From positions 3,162,001 to 3,226,000 of the forward strand of contig JACGCN010000002.1 in NCBI GenBank assembly GCA_014905825.1: 64,000 nucleotides of DNA, written 5' to 3'. Of this stretch, positions 44,810 to 54,445 are shown piece after piece (within the stretch, counting starts at the first letter, position 1; each line of letters begins with the position of its first letter). Below the pieces are notes generated by a model. It did no database searches. It was not told the origin of the DNA and saw only the letters and a program-made list of their open reading frames with translations. The position numbers were made by a program, and so were the translations under genes. This DNA is from Lyophyllum atratum. Taxonomy: Eukaryota > Basidiomycota > Agaricomycetes > Agaricales > Lyophyllaceae.

Positions 44810-47800
44810 CTAGGGATCGCAAAGTCGCAGCGCAACACAGAAGTGGTGGTGCGCGGGACGAGGTAGCGCCTTGGTGAATAAGTCGGCGATGTTTTCGGCG
44901 CTGGGGATGTACTCGAGCTCGATGTCCCCGGCTTCGACGCGCTCACGGAGGAAGTGGTGGCGAACGTCGATATGTTTGACGCGGTTGTGATTCCGTTTGT
45001 TTTCCGCAATGGCAATGGCGCCGTTGTTGTCTGCGCGGAGGATGGCGGGGCGAGGCTGAGGATAGGTGATTTCGGCAAGTGACGAGTACATCCACTGGGC
45101 TTGTTCGACGGCTCGTCCCATAGCCATATACTCCGCCTCTGTAGTCGAGGTGGCGACCGTAGACTGATACTTCGCTCCCCAGCATGTGGGACCGCCGGCC
45201 TGGAAGAAGACGTGCCCAGAGACCGAACGCCGGGTGTCTGTATCGGCTGCGAAGTCTGAGTCGACGTAGCCGTGGGGGGTGTAGTTGTCGTAGCCATGGC
45301 CTCCGTAGCGTAGTTTATAATGGAGTGTCGCTTTGATGTACTGGAGGACGTGGGTCAGTGCTTGCCAGTGTGCACGGCCGGGGTTCGATGAGTATCGACT
45401 GAGGGATGCGACGGCGAATGAAAGGTCGGGGCGGGTTCCAATCTGTGCATACATGACGGCGCCGAGAACCTCGCTGTAGGGCTTGTCCTTCATGAAGAGC
45501 CGATCCTCGTCAGTGGTGGGAGCCTGCGATTTGTTAAGGACGACTCCTGGTGGCAGTGGGGTGTATTTCGGCATACAGTCGGTCATCCCGTGGCGGTCAA
45601 GAACTCGTTTCAGGTATTCCTCCTGGTCCATCGTGAGGAGACGCGACTGTCTGTCACGGATGACGCGAATGCCGAGGACGAACTTGATGGTCCCCAGGTC
45701 CTTAATCTTGTATTTCCCCCCCAGTTCGCGGACCGCACGCTGCCATTCCGTGGTCGACGTCGACATGCCGGTGGTATCATCGGTGTATGTGCTCGTGATA
45801 GTCTTCTCCTCTCCATCTACCCTCGTCCTGACCGACTGATCCGCCCTCGACCTCCTAAACCCGAACCTCGCCATATCCTCATCCAATGCCTTCCACCAAT
45901 TGTGAGCCCCATCCATCGTCCCGTAAATCGCCTTATCCACCAGCGCCACTAACTCTCTCGTGTCCTCCGCCCTCTCTCCATCCACGATCGTGACTCCTGA
46001 CGACGGCGTGATTTGGAATATCTGGCTAGCCGTCACTTCGTACCCTTCCGGTTGTTCCATGAGCACAGGGACCTGATTCGGCGCGTTGAGGTAGGCACTG
46101 GTATAATCTATCTGCCAGATCTCGAAATCCTCGACGGCGCCCAGCGCCAGATTAATGCGTAACGATTCATAACGGACGACTGAGGCGTAGCTGGCGAAGA
46201 AATCGACTCCTGGAATCTGTGAGAAACCCTTCGCAACCAATCGCGCCTTCCTTCCACTAACTTTCCCATCGGCATCATACTTTAGCGCAAAGGTCCACCT
46301 GTTCTTCATCGTCCTCGCCCCTGGCGGTCTCTCCACCAACGTCCACACCTTCCTTTCCCTCATCCTCTCCATTTCCTCATCCATGGGACCCTTCCAAAGG
46401 TCCGGCCTCTTCATCGCTTCTGAGTAAGATTTCGGGATCCATGAGTCGACGTCTGTGGTGGTCGCTGACAGTGCGGTGCCAGTAGGAATTTTGTTTGCCC
46501 TTGCCCAATCGAGCCCACGTCCAGCGGCGGCGGCGATATCGGCTTCCGTGGCGGCGGAATCAAGGGCTGCTGTCGACGCTGCCTTCACACGCGCTGATCG
46601 ACGTAATTCCGGTTCGACAATGGCGACAGGCAGTTCCTCAACTGTGGGAGGATCGGGGACAGGTGCATCAGGCGGTAGGAAGTCATCAGGGGCGGTGAGC
46701 TCAGGTAAGTCGTCAACGGGCTCGTCCTCCTCGACGACCAGGGTGCGGTTAGGGGGGCCTTCCTCGAATATGACGTCACGAGAACGGAAGGTACGCCCGG
46801 TTGATCGATCGAGCAACTTGTAATCGCCGCGCCCGAAATAGCCGAGGAGAACGCACTTGATTGATCGGGGATCTAGTTTGCTTCCGCCATCCTCGGCTGG
46901 GACCTTGGCGTACGCATTGCACCCAAAAGGCCTGAGGTGAGAAATATCCGGCTTCTCGCCCGTTCTGATCTCGTGTGGTGATTTCCCAGGGTGACGTGAG
47001 GAGGGAATGAAGTTTGACAGATAGATGGCGGTCGCCATAGCCTCCCCCCAGTACTGTGCGGGCAAGCCTGAGTCCACCAACATGCTGCGCCCACGGTCGA
47101 GAACGGTTCGGTTCATGCGCTCGACGACACCGTTGGCAGAGGAGGAGTGAGGTGCGACCGTCTCGTGGACGATACCAAACTTCTGACAATATTCCTTCCA
47201 CAGGGTGTTGACGAACTCCCCTCCACCATCGGTACGAATGACCTTCAGTAGCACCCCCGTCTGCCTCTCCATGACCGTGTGGTACGCTGCCAGGACCTCC
47301 GCCGTCGATTCCTTCATTTTGTCTGCGAGGAAGTATCCTTCTGTCCCCGCTCCGCCCTGATCACACGCTAACATCATGTATAGCTTCCCTCCCGTCGTCT
47401 TTACACGTGCCGGGCCCCACAGATCCATCGCGACGCGTTCGTTGGGGGCACACTCTGGTACGACCTCGGCGTCGAATGGACGGCGAGCGTGCTTGCCCAT
47501 AATGCAGTCTTCGCAGCGACCTGGCGACGACTTTTTGGTGACCTCTAACCCTTCGACAACTTGGCCGTGTATCATCTCCCGAAGAACACTCTCCCCCACA
47601 TGGCCCAGGCGACGATGCCAGGTCGCGAAGTCCACAGGGTGCGTCAGGGACCGGGCGGATAGTGCGGTGGGGGGTGTCACGAAGTCCACGCGATACATTG
47701 TGGCGTTGTGGCCCTCGCCGCGCATGAATGCCTTCTTATCTGGTCCATAGAAGGTCGCGCACCCTCCGCCGAAGACGACGACGCAGCCCTTTCGGTCGAG

Positions 47801-49003
47801 ACAACCGATGGAGATGAGATTATGGTCGAGGTTGGGCGTGTGGAGAGCGTCGTCGAAGGTAAGTTCTATGATTTCACCGTCATGCGCCACGAATTTTCTG
47901 ACACGACCTTTCCCCAGGATCGTGAACTCCCCTCCGCTCGCGGTCTTCCCAACATTGTCCTCCGACTTCTCATATGTTACAAAGTCCGCCCTGTCCACGA
48001 AGAAGTGTCTGCTGGCAGCGGAGTCGGCATAGCTAGGGGCCGGGCCACTCCATCCCAGGCGGGCGACGGTGGTGGAAAACGCGAGGCATCGCGTCGTGGC
48101 GGCGTTCGTGGCTGGGATTACTGCCGAATTAGCAGTAGGTTGGGGTGGTTTGGGCGTGGTAGGGGTGTTCGCAGCATGGGTACGTGGTCCTTTCCACCAT
48201 TCAGGATACTGACCCTCCATCCCGCCGCCAGGGCGGAAACATTTGTCAGCTGTATGGCCGACACGACCGCAGTTGGGAAGGTTCGTGCATTTAAGCTCTG
48301 GGTTCCGCACAGGGCGCCTCCCGCCGGCTTGGGCAGAGAGGGCATGAGGCGATTTTGTTGGGGTGACACTGCTGGACTCGGGGCTGGTGAGCATCGCGTG
48401 AGCGGTAAGTCGGGTGATAACAGCAGCTGAGGTGGTCTCGCTGACGAGGGAGCCTAGGAGCGCGACCCAATTAGGGGTCTTCGGCATGGACTTCAGGATG
48501 AACATCCTAAATTTGGCGTCGGAGATCTCTGCTCCCTGGGCATTGGCCTTCCCCCACGCGGTGCGCAACTCGGCGAAATGGGCACCAATGTTACCTCCCT
48601 CGCTGAACCTGATCGCGCCAAGCGCTTCCTCGGCGTTGATGAGCGCTAGGTCGGACTTAACGTCGTGGATAGAGGTAAGGGATGCCCACGTTTCGGCTGC
48701 AGTACCGTCCCTCCTGACTCCCTGTCCGATAGGGTTCACGACGTTCAGGGTGATCAGACCCTTCGCGTATGCGTTCCGTTGCGCCCACTCGTCGTGATTG
48801 GGCGTGTGAGAACCCCAGTAGGTGGTGGCCGGCAAGGGAGTACCGAGCGGGGATAAGGGTGTGGGGGCTCTGATCTCCCCGGTCAGGTATTCGAGGACAC
48901 CGCGGGCCTCGGCGGCATCCATGATGGTCGTTTTGAAAGCGAGCCAGTTGTCGCCGTTGAATTTGTCATCGGCGGACAGCAGGAATAGGGCAGGGTTAGA
49001 CAT
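44810..49003 (-). CDS. Copia gag-pol polyprotein
   Basis: A single 1397-codon frame. Gag-like N-terminus (~1-235) with a variant zinc knuckle (CTNLPNCGRVGHTADKC, ~240). A protease region follows (YADSAASRHFF, where the D-S-A triad of Copia proteases is seen), then an integrase with an HHCC-type zinc motif (HRRLGH and CEDC) and DDE residues in DLWGPAR, RTDGGGEF and NGVVERMNR. The reverse transcriptase has the catalytic YTDD (Copia elements usually show YVDD). RNase H shows DSDFAADTDTRRSVSGH, STTEAEYMAM and ADNNGA. The domain order PR-IN-RT-RH defines Copia. There is no stop or frameshift, so the element could be autonomous. Confidence 0.97.
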   Translation of the reverse strand: MSNPALFLLSADDKFNGDNWLAFKTTIMDAAEARGVLEYLTGEIRAPTPLSPLGTPLPATTYWGSHTPNHDEWAQRNAYAKGLITLNVVNPIGQGVRRDGTAAETWASLTSIHDVKSDLALINAEEALGAIRFSEGGNIGAHFAELRTAWGKANAQGAEISDAKFRMFILKSMPKTPNWVALLGSLVSETTSAAVITRLTAHAMLTSPESSSVTPTKSPHALSAQAGGRRPVRNPELKCTNLPNCGRVGHTADKCFRPGGGMEGQYPEWWKGPRTHAANTPTTPKPPQPTANSAVIPATNAATTRCLAFSTTVARLGWSGPAPSYADSAASRHFFVDRADFVTYEKSEDNVGKTASGGEFTILGKGRVRKFVAHDGEIIELTFDDALHTPNLDHNLISIGCLDRKGCVVVFGGGCATFYGPDKKAFMRGEGHNATMYRVDFVTPPTALSARSLTHPVDFATWHRRLGHVGESVLREMIHGQVVEGLEVTKKSSPGRCEDCIMGKHARRPFDAEVVPECAPNERVAMDLWGPARVKTTGGKLYMMLACDQGGAGTEGYFLADKMKESTAEVLAAYHTVMERQTGVLLKVIRTDGGGEFVNTLWKEYCQKFGIVHETVAPHSSSANGVVERMNRTVLDRGRSMLVDSGLPAQYWGEAMATAIYLSNFIPSSRHPGKSPHEIRTGEKPDISHLRPFGCNAYAKVPAEDGGSKLDPRSIKCVLLGYFGRGDYKLLDRSTGRTFRSRDVIFEEGPPNRTLVVEEDEPVDDLPELTAPDDFLPPDAPVPDPPTVEELPVAIVEPELRRSARVKAASTAALDSAATEADIAAAAGRGLDWARANKIPTGTALSATTTDVDSWIPKSYSEAMKRPDLWKGPMDEEMERMRERKVWTLVERPPGARTMKNRWTFALKYDADGKVSGRKARLVAKGFSQIPGVDFFASYASVVRYESLRINLALGAVEDFEIWQIDYTSAYLNAPNQVPVLMEQPEGYEVTASQIFQITPSSGVTIVDGERAEDTRELVALVDKAIYGTMDGAHNWWKALDEDMARFGFRRSRADQSVRTRVDGEEKTITSTYTDDTTGMSTSTTEWQRAVRELGGKYKIKDLGTIKFVLGIRVIRDRQSRLLTMDQEEYLKRVLDRHGMTDCMPKYTPLPPGVVLNKSQAPTTDEDRLFMKDKPYSEVLGAVMYAQIGTRPDLSFAVASLSRYSSNPGRAHWQALTHVLQYIKATLHYKLRYGGHGYDNYTPHGYVDSDFAADTDTRRSVSGHVFFQAGGPTCWGAKYQSTVATSTTEAEYMAMGRAVEQAQWMYSSLAEITYPQPRPAILRADNNGAIAIAENKRNHNRVKHIDVRHHFLRERVEAGDIELEYIPSAENIADLFTKALPRPAHHHFCVALRLCDP

Positions 49004-49133
49004 TTTTCGGTAGTTAGTCGGTAGTCGGGTGGGATAGACAGGGTGGGTCTAAAAAATTCAATATAGTCGCAGTCGAGTAGTAGCAGCAATTCCAGTGGTT
49101 TTAAGTGACTGAGATTTTCTTTAAGTGCAAACG

Positions 49134-49145
49134 GGGCCCATAACC
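49134..49145 (-). promoter_or_regulatory. Copia primer-binding site (half-tRNA-iMet type)
   Basis: Directly next to the 5' LTR the minus strand reads GGTTATGGGCCC. This is complementary to the anticodon stem-loop region of initiator tRNA-Met (CCCATAACC), the internal tRNA fragment used as primer by many Copia elements. Confidence 0.7.
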
Positions 49146-49467
49146 TGTTGCAAGTTAAACTCAGTCGATATAGGGAACGACTGTTATATTGATATGTACC
49201 TGTTGCAAGTTAAACTAAAGTAGACGTAAGTGGTGTGACTGATGTAGGTAGGGTAACGACATACCTCAGTCGATATAGGGAACGACTGAGGTATCGGGAG
49301 GTAGGGATTCGTCTATCTAAGGTGGAACTGTACAGTACCAAATTTACTTCCGTCTCCCCTTTTCCTTTTCTGTCCGAGGCGCGATAGCGCGACTGGGCGA
49401 GGAGTCACGTCGCGTCACGCGTGATCCCAGACGCGTGTTGGCGTGAGGCGCGATCCTCGCTCCAACA
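49146..49467 (-). repeat. 5' LTR of the Copia element
   Basis: 322 bp, apparently identical to 44465-44786. It should contain the element's promoter. Confidence 0.95.
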
Positions 49468-49472
49468 GGGGG

Positions 49473-50210
49473 GTCAACCACTAAGCTCTGGCTTATGCAC
49501 CATTCGTTTCTATGCACATTTACGACTATGTACATGTAGAAATTAGATACGTCCCGCATGTAGAAGCTACATAATCCAGCACAACACGGGGTGTACTAAA
49601 CACTTGTAAACAACGCGCCAACACAGTGGTTCATGTTCGCGACGCGTCAACGGAGACTCGATCCCAGGACTCTATTGGTGCGCGCCCCACCATTTCCCTC
49701 GATCTATCATACAAGATATTCCTGGGCTCAGGTACGCTCTATATCTCTAATTAATCAATAATTAATCGCACCGAATTCTGGCTGAAAATTTCGGATTTAA
49801 GCTTTTAACCCAGAATCAACGCAGTATTCCACTATTCACGACGATTTGCGCAAGTTATCGTATAACCGAAAGTCGTTATGAATTTCGTGCAGGTGCTGAG
49901 GTGCTTGTGGTGTCTTTGCGGCACGGCATTCGGAGTCCGAATTGCCTAGACGTGCGGGGCTGGCATGCCATCTCAAGCTTCAACAAGTTTGAACTTCGTT
50001 GAGTTGTTTACATCCGGGTTTCTAGCATGAACATCCTGGGAAGGGTATCTTATCAAGGTAAAGCCATACCTACCCATAAAATCTGGGATTGAAGTGCTCC
50101 TTTGACAATCCGTCCTTACAGGCACGATTCTGCACTGTTTTTTCCGCTATCCACGATATCTACTCCAGTAAGAACCCCGCACTAGTTCAAGCCACCTTCC
50201 GCGGAATGGT
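49473..50210. other. Internal part of the TIR element without genes
   Basis: No transposase-like or other coding segment seen on either strand. Confidence 0.5.
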
Positions 50211-50351
50211 GCACGGAATCGCACGGCACTTGCACGGCGCATGCACGGCACCTGCACGGCCTTGCACGGTACTGCACGGTACTGCACGGCGCTTGCACGG
50301 CTTTGCACGGCACTTCACGGTGCTGCGTGTATGTGCACGGCAGCTGCACGG
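50211..50351. repeat. Helically phased GCACGG array
   Basis: Exact GCACGG hexamers start at 50211, 50221, 50232, 50243, 50254, 50264, 50274, 50284, 50295 and 50305. A degenerate one (TCACGG) is near 50315, with further copies at 50335 and 50346. Spacings are 10-11 bp (mean ~10.4), with one gap of two steps. It lies inside the TIR element, and the same hexamer is scattered at both element ends. Confidence 0.9.
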
Positions 50352-51019
50352 TATATGGGTTCTGCACCAAAGTTAAACGGTCGGCTGATGGTGTAGCGCA
50401 AGATCTAGGGAACTAGGTAGAACGCCGCGACCCGAGCTTTCTGTCGTGACATAACGTGCTAGGCACAGCATCCAGTCCTGCACAAACCGCCGCCGGCTCT
50501 CGAATTGACATCGAGGCGGACAGATTTGACGCAAGTATCGCTGATAGGGTCCGTGCGTCTCTTAGCCTGTTATATGATGGTGGCATGACGTGCTTTTTGC
50601 TGTGTTCTCATATCAGTCTTTAACATGCACTTTATAGCCTTGTAGAGCAGAAACGTCAGCCTGGTGCTTCACGACAGCGAGTGGACCCGCGAAGTCGATG
50701 GCACCCGAGAGAGCCTCTTCCAAAAACTGGCTAGAAACGACTCGTGGGTCTGAAATCGTGGGTCTAACCTCTCTGCTGAATACGACTCCGCCAGCACGCC
50801 GACGTGTACTGCGCCTCCCCGTGTACTCCCGGGAATGTGCAGTACCAAGGCCAGAAAGTTTGGTAGATTAAAGGATAGTACAGACGTCGTTGTTGTCAGA
50901 ACTGTGCCAAAACTTATCATAAACATATTCTGTTGTCCTCTGACTGATTTATCATAGAGCCTCGTTTTACAGCAATTTCAAGCATAACGTACCGCGCGGC
51001 ATCGCAGGGACTCAGTACA

Positions 51020-51095
51020 AGGCCGTGCCACGGACCTGCGCAGCCGTGCAGGGCAGTGCACGGAGTGCACGGTAGCGCACGGTAGTGCCACGGCT
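51020..51095. repeat. Subterminal GCACGG/CCGTGC cluster at the right end of the TIR element
   Basis: CCGTGC at 51023 and 51044, and GCACGG at 51058, 51067 and 51077. A similar cluster of CCGTGG/CCGTGC starts at 44062, 44073, 44082, 44091 and 44100 at the left end. Subterminal clusters like this are typical transposase-binding regions. Confidence 0.7.
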
Positions 51096-51108
51096 TTTTC
51101 TGTCTGCC

Positions 51109-51119
51109 CTTCCCATAAG
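51109..51119. repeat. Right target-site duplication (11 bp) of the TIR element
   Basis: CTTCCCATAAG, identical to 44036-44046. Confidence 0.85.
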
Positions 51120-53478
51120 CATCTGCCAGCCCCAAAAAGACATGCTTCGCATCACTCCCCGCCTCAATAGCCGCCTTCCACGCCTCAATAGCCTCCGAAT
51201 ACTGCGCATCAGACGCATACGCTTTCGCGAGGCCGTCGAGCGCCGTCAGGCTGCCTGCCTCTAATCCCACGATTTCTTTCCGAATCTCAATCGCTCGAGA
51301 CTCGTCTCCTTTCTTCGCGAATGCCTCAGCGAGGAACTTGCGAGCCTGCACGTCGTCAGGTTTTCGGTCGATAGCCGCTCGCCAAGTCGTGATGGCTGCC
51401 GTATATTCAGGATCGCGGACGGGGGCGACCTCATCGCGTTCGTACGCGTAGGACACACGTGGGGCCACCTTCTCCACTTGGTGTAAGCTTTCTAGTGTCA
51501 CTGTCTGGCGACAGCTACCTGGTCCAGCCGGCGTCGTGGCTCGGATTTCGGTGTCAGAAATAATCTGGAAGATAATTGCAGGTTGAGACCCAAAGATGAC
51601 GCTTGTAGTCCGGTCCAGATGATGCCCAGAAAGAGTGACGATATCGCCACCCCATCGTGAACCTTGGTTTGGGCTGACTTGGGTTATAATTGCGACGGCG
51701 GGGTGTGTGTACGGAAATACGTTGCTTGTGCCTCCGACGCCTGATACACTGACACCAACCTCTCCGGAAATCTGGGGTGGGGCTCGTGCTTCGACCAGCG
51801 TGTTGGAAACAGTGAATATCGAAGTGGGCACATCGCCAAAGGTTACGGAGGTCACCTGGCCGAGTGTAGAGCCAGAGATGATGACGTTCAACGCAGCGTC
51901 CAGGTTCACAACGACGCCTGAGATGACCGGTGCAGGTACTATATCGGGTTGTGCTAGAGACGATATTTCGTCGTCTTCCAGCATGTTAAGCGACGACGCC
52001 TCGCTGGTTTCACTCCCCTCGCTTGTGGCCTCCGCGTCGCTTTCGTCCTCAGGAATATAATCTTCATCATCCTCAACGACATCCCCTCCGCCCATGTCCG
52101 TCCTCTCATCGGTAACCACGGTGTCCTCCACCACAATCACTCGAGGGGGATAATTCATATAGTCTTCGGAGAAACCGACATACGCAGGGTCATAAATGAT
52201 CACCACAAGCTCGTCGCTCCCGGAGAACTTGTCGTGCTTTTTACCGCTGAATCCGAGCCAACCAAGCTCGTACTCGGGATCATTTTTTGCAGCGTCAAGA
52301 TGGACACCATATGGCGCCTCATTCGGTGCAGCCCGCAGCGAATAGCATGATTTTTCTGGATAAGGACTGTATAGCAGATGAGCACCTGACCGGCTCGGTG
52401 GGCGTAGCCAATGAGGCGCACCTTTTGACTGTTTCGATAAATGTCTCCCCCTGAGACGCATCGAATACGATTAGTCGACCGCCCATGAGTTCATGTGTCT
52501 GCGAACGAGTATATGGACGGCTAGTACCCATCGCGATGTTGATTGTCGCACGTCGACCGTGATGCCAAGACTGAAGTGTAAAATACATTGAAGCCCGTAA
52601 AAGAAGCAAGAAGTAAGCAAGATGATTACCCAGTCATATCGATTGACATAGACAATGGCTCTATCCGGGTGATCGTTGTGATTAGACATGCCCACTTTTG
52701 ATGCACGAAGGACGTATTCGACGGGGGAAACATCTTCATGGTGAAGAATGTAACCGATATGCCAGTGCTCAGTGTTATCGTCCTGCGGTTCTCGATCGTC
52801 CAGATAGATACGGGACACCACCCAGCGTCCGACTCTTGCGGCAACGCGATACTTGAAACCGTGTTGCACGATGGTGCCGCCTTGCTCGAGAAGTGTGGGA
52901 CCATTGCTTTTTGAAACCTAAGCGTGGAGAGCGATATAACATCGAAAGTGCGACGTACATTCCATCATGAGAGTTATTTCTCATCCCTTCCACGATGCAT
53001 TGCATCTGCCCAAATAAGAGCTCGCCAGATGTACACTGGAAGGCGCAAGGGAAATTTGTCTGAGCATCAAGTCGGGGTGCCGTCATCGGAGAAAGTATGG
53101 AATCGCTTGGTTGCCTAGAGTGCTGAGATCAAGGGCCTGGAGGTTCGATGGGTTGAGGAGAACGTGCTAGATCCGGCAAAGAATTGGAGCGCCCATTGAA
53201 TATGTTGGGCGCCCTGGAACGTGGTGAACGTTGACAAGTGACATGAGGATCAGAGATCGGCAATTCCCGCCATCGGACATATTGCAGTCCTCCGAATCGG
53301 TCGTTTCTGCATGCAGAGAGCTTGGGACATCCGAGTCCATAGATTTATCCTTCCAAATTTTCGGTCGGTAAAGGCGCCCCACTACAAGGTGAGCGGAAAC
53401 GAAAGTACATCGTAGAATTAAAGAGTCGGACGCATGCTGATTCCTTCCAGATGTGCCAGGAGGTCGGATCTCCATAGC
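51109..53478 (-). pseudogene. IPT/TIG-TPR gene copy 2 (main part), disrupted
   Basis: Paralogue of 13593-15918, inverted, and closely similar along its length. The long exon is open from ~52440 to the transposon junction and encodes the acidic stretch, two IPT/TIG segments and most TPR helices. It is then cut at residue context LGLADAYGK and runs into element sequence (GRQKKPWHYR...) to a stop near 50917. Upstream exons match copy 1 (RVAARVGRWVVSRIYL). The first exon differs by a 2-nt and a 1-nt insertion and a TGA, which break the copy 1 frame. The gene was therefore probably already damaged or is differently spliced. Its 3' tail is at 44046-43967. Confidence 0.85.
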
Positions 53479-53589
53479 AAGTTGTCAATGATTCTTTTCA
53501 AATCCTACATATTAACTTTTGGCCCTCATCGAAGGATAGAATGTGTCGTACCTAAGGTCCGTGTTACAACAGTATCTGCGTTTCCTAGA

Positions 53590-53705
53590 GGAAGCATGAC
53601 ATACCTGGACCAAGAAATGACACAAGTGACGCGGCCGCAAAGTCGTTGACAGGACCAAGATTGCGTCCGCCAAATCGGTTAATCGTTCGGAGGGCATTGG
53701 CTACT
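53590..53705 (+). pseudogene. Relic of GH16 exon 2
   Basis: GGAAGCATGACATACCTGGA at ~53591 matches the start of exon 2 of the intact GH16 gene (GGAAACGTAACATACCTGGA, 54642). A later block, GACCAAGATTGCGTCCGCCA..., matches ACAACCAATATTGCGCCCGC... to the end of that exon, with a large internal deletion. A CTAG acceptor-like site precedes it. The reading frame is lost. Confidence 0.6.
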
Positions 53706-54445
53706 TAATCTTCAAAGAGTCAGATGAAGTGGGTATGCTCGCCTCCGTACATGTTTCGAAAGATCGTCATTACGCGATTCTAGTTCCCAACTTCATCAGT
53801 GATCTTTCACCGTGGGCGTGACTTCGCAAGCTCGTTGCTCCTCCAGAGTAACTCGCCAATCTCGTCGAAGAGAAGTATCGGCTGAGGTGTCCGAGGATGA
53901 GGGGTGTTATGGTGTCAGAAGCGTCGCTGGTAGCCCGAGGTGAACAAAAGATATAAGTACAAGGTCTTCGTTATGTCTGGGCAGCCAGAGCCACTGCCCT
54001 CTTGCTGGAAGTCATTGGCGAGATCGAGCCAAGTGGAGTATCCGCAGTTCGGCTGAACACAGCCGATGGTTCTTGGTCTTGGAGATCTATGTAGTAAAGC
54101 CCGAAGCTCAGTCTGTTCGCCTAGACTTCCAAGACACCGCTGTTGACGGCTTTAACGCTCAGCCAAATATTTCGAGAATCGTTGGATATCCCAGTATCGA
54201 AGAAGGCGAATACAGCATGTCAAGTTTTTGTGTGGAGAATCCATGCTCCAGTACGTTCAGCTCGTCAGTGGTCCACCAGCCGTTGAGAGGGAAAAGTCGA
54301 GACAAGTCAGGAACAGAAAGATCACGATCACGTAAGCAAAGTTGAAACCCTTTGAGCTCCTCCTCCACGGTAAACCTGTGATGGACTCTCGTCATGGTCA
54401 AAATTCGTCGAGCCCGCCAGCTCCTTGTTCCCAATTACCACCACC
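53706..54445. other. Upstream region of GH16, no gene supported
   Basis: Short open frames on both strands (e.g. 54434-54159 minus) have no family signature I trust. The right end should hold the GH16 promoter. Confidence 0.4.

Larger units (their letters stand above)
44465..49467 (-). mobile_element. Intact Ty1/Copia LTR retrotransposon
   Basis: A 5003-bp element with two 322-bp LTRs that look identical by eye, starting TGTTG and ending CAACA, with a GGGGG duplication on each side (44460-44464 and 49468-49472). Read on the minus strand, the order is 5' LTR, primer-binding site, one long gag-pol frame, a purine tract (CCGGGGGAG) and 3' LTR. It is inserted in the TIR element. Identical LTRs and the undamaged frame indicate a recent insertion. 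Confidence 0.97.
44047..51108. mobile_element. TIR DNA transposon inserted in IPT-TPR copy 2 (non-autonomous)
   Basis: Ends are imperfect inverted repeats. The left end starts GGCACCAGTTTTTT and the right end, read inward, starts GGCAGACAGAAAAA. Both continue with the identical 18-mer CCGTGGCACTACCGTGCG. It is flanked by an 11-bp target duplication. Subterminal GCACGG/CCGTGC motifs are abundant at both ends. After removing the nested Copia element and its target duplication about 2.05 kb remain, with no transposase-like frame, so it must be moved in trans. Long target duplications point to Mutator-like (8-11 bp) or, if the true duplication is 8 bp, hAT/Zisupton-type families. Subterminal repeats occur in several of these, so the class is not settled. 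Confidence 0.85.

Noticed and set aside
50211..50351. Regular short repeats resembling a CRISPR-like or satellite array
   Set aside because: The repeats are 6-bp hexamers 10-11 bp apart in a eukaryotic transposon, so not CRISPR. Spacers vary, so not a simple satellite.
54159..54434. Minus-strand frame with TRVHHRFTV, faintly like the 62.3 kb fragment (SRVHKRFTI)
   Set aside because: The similarity is limited to a few residues and the GTVRWSDF block is absent, so I could not support a gene.
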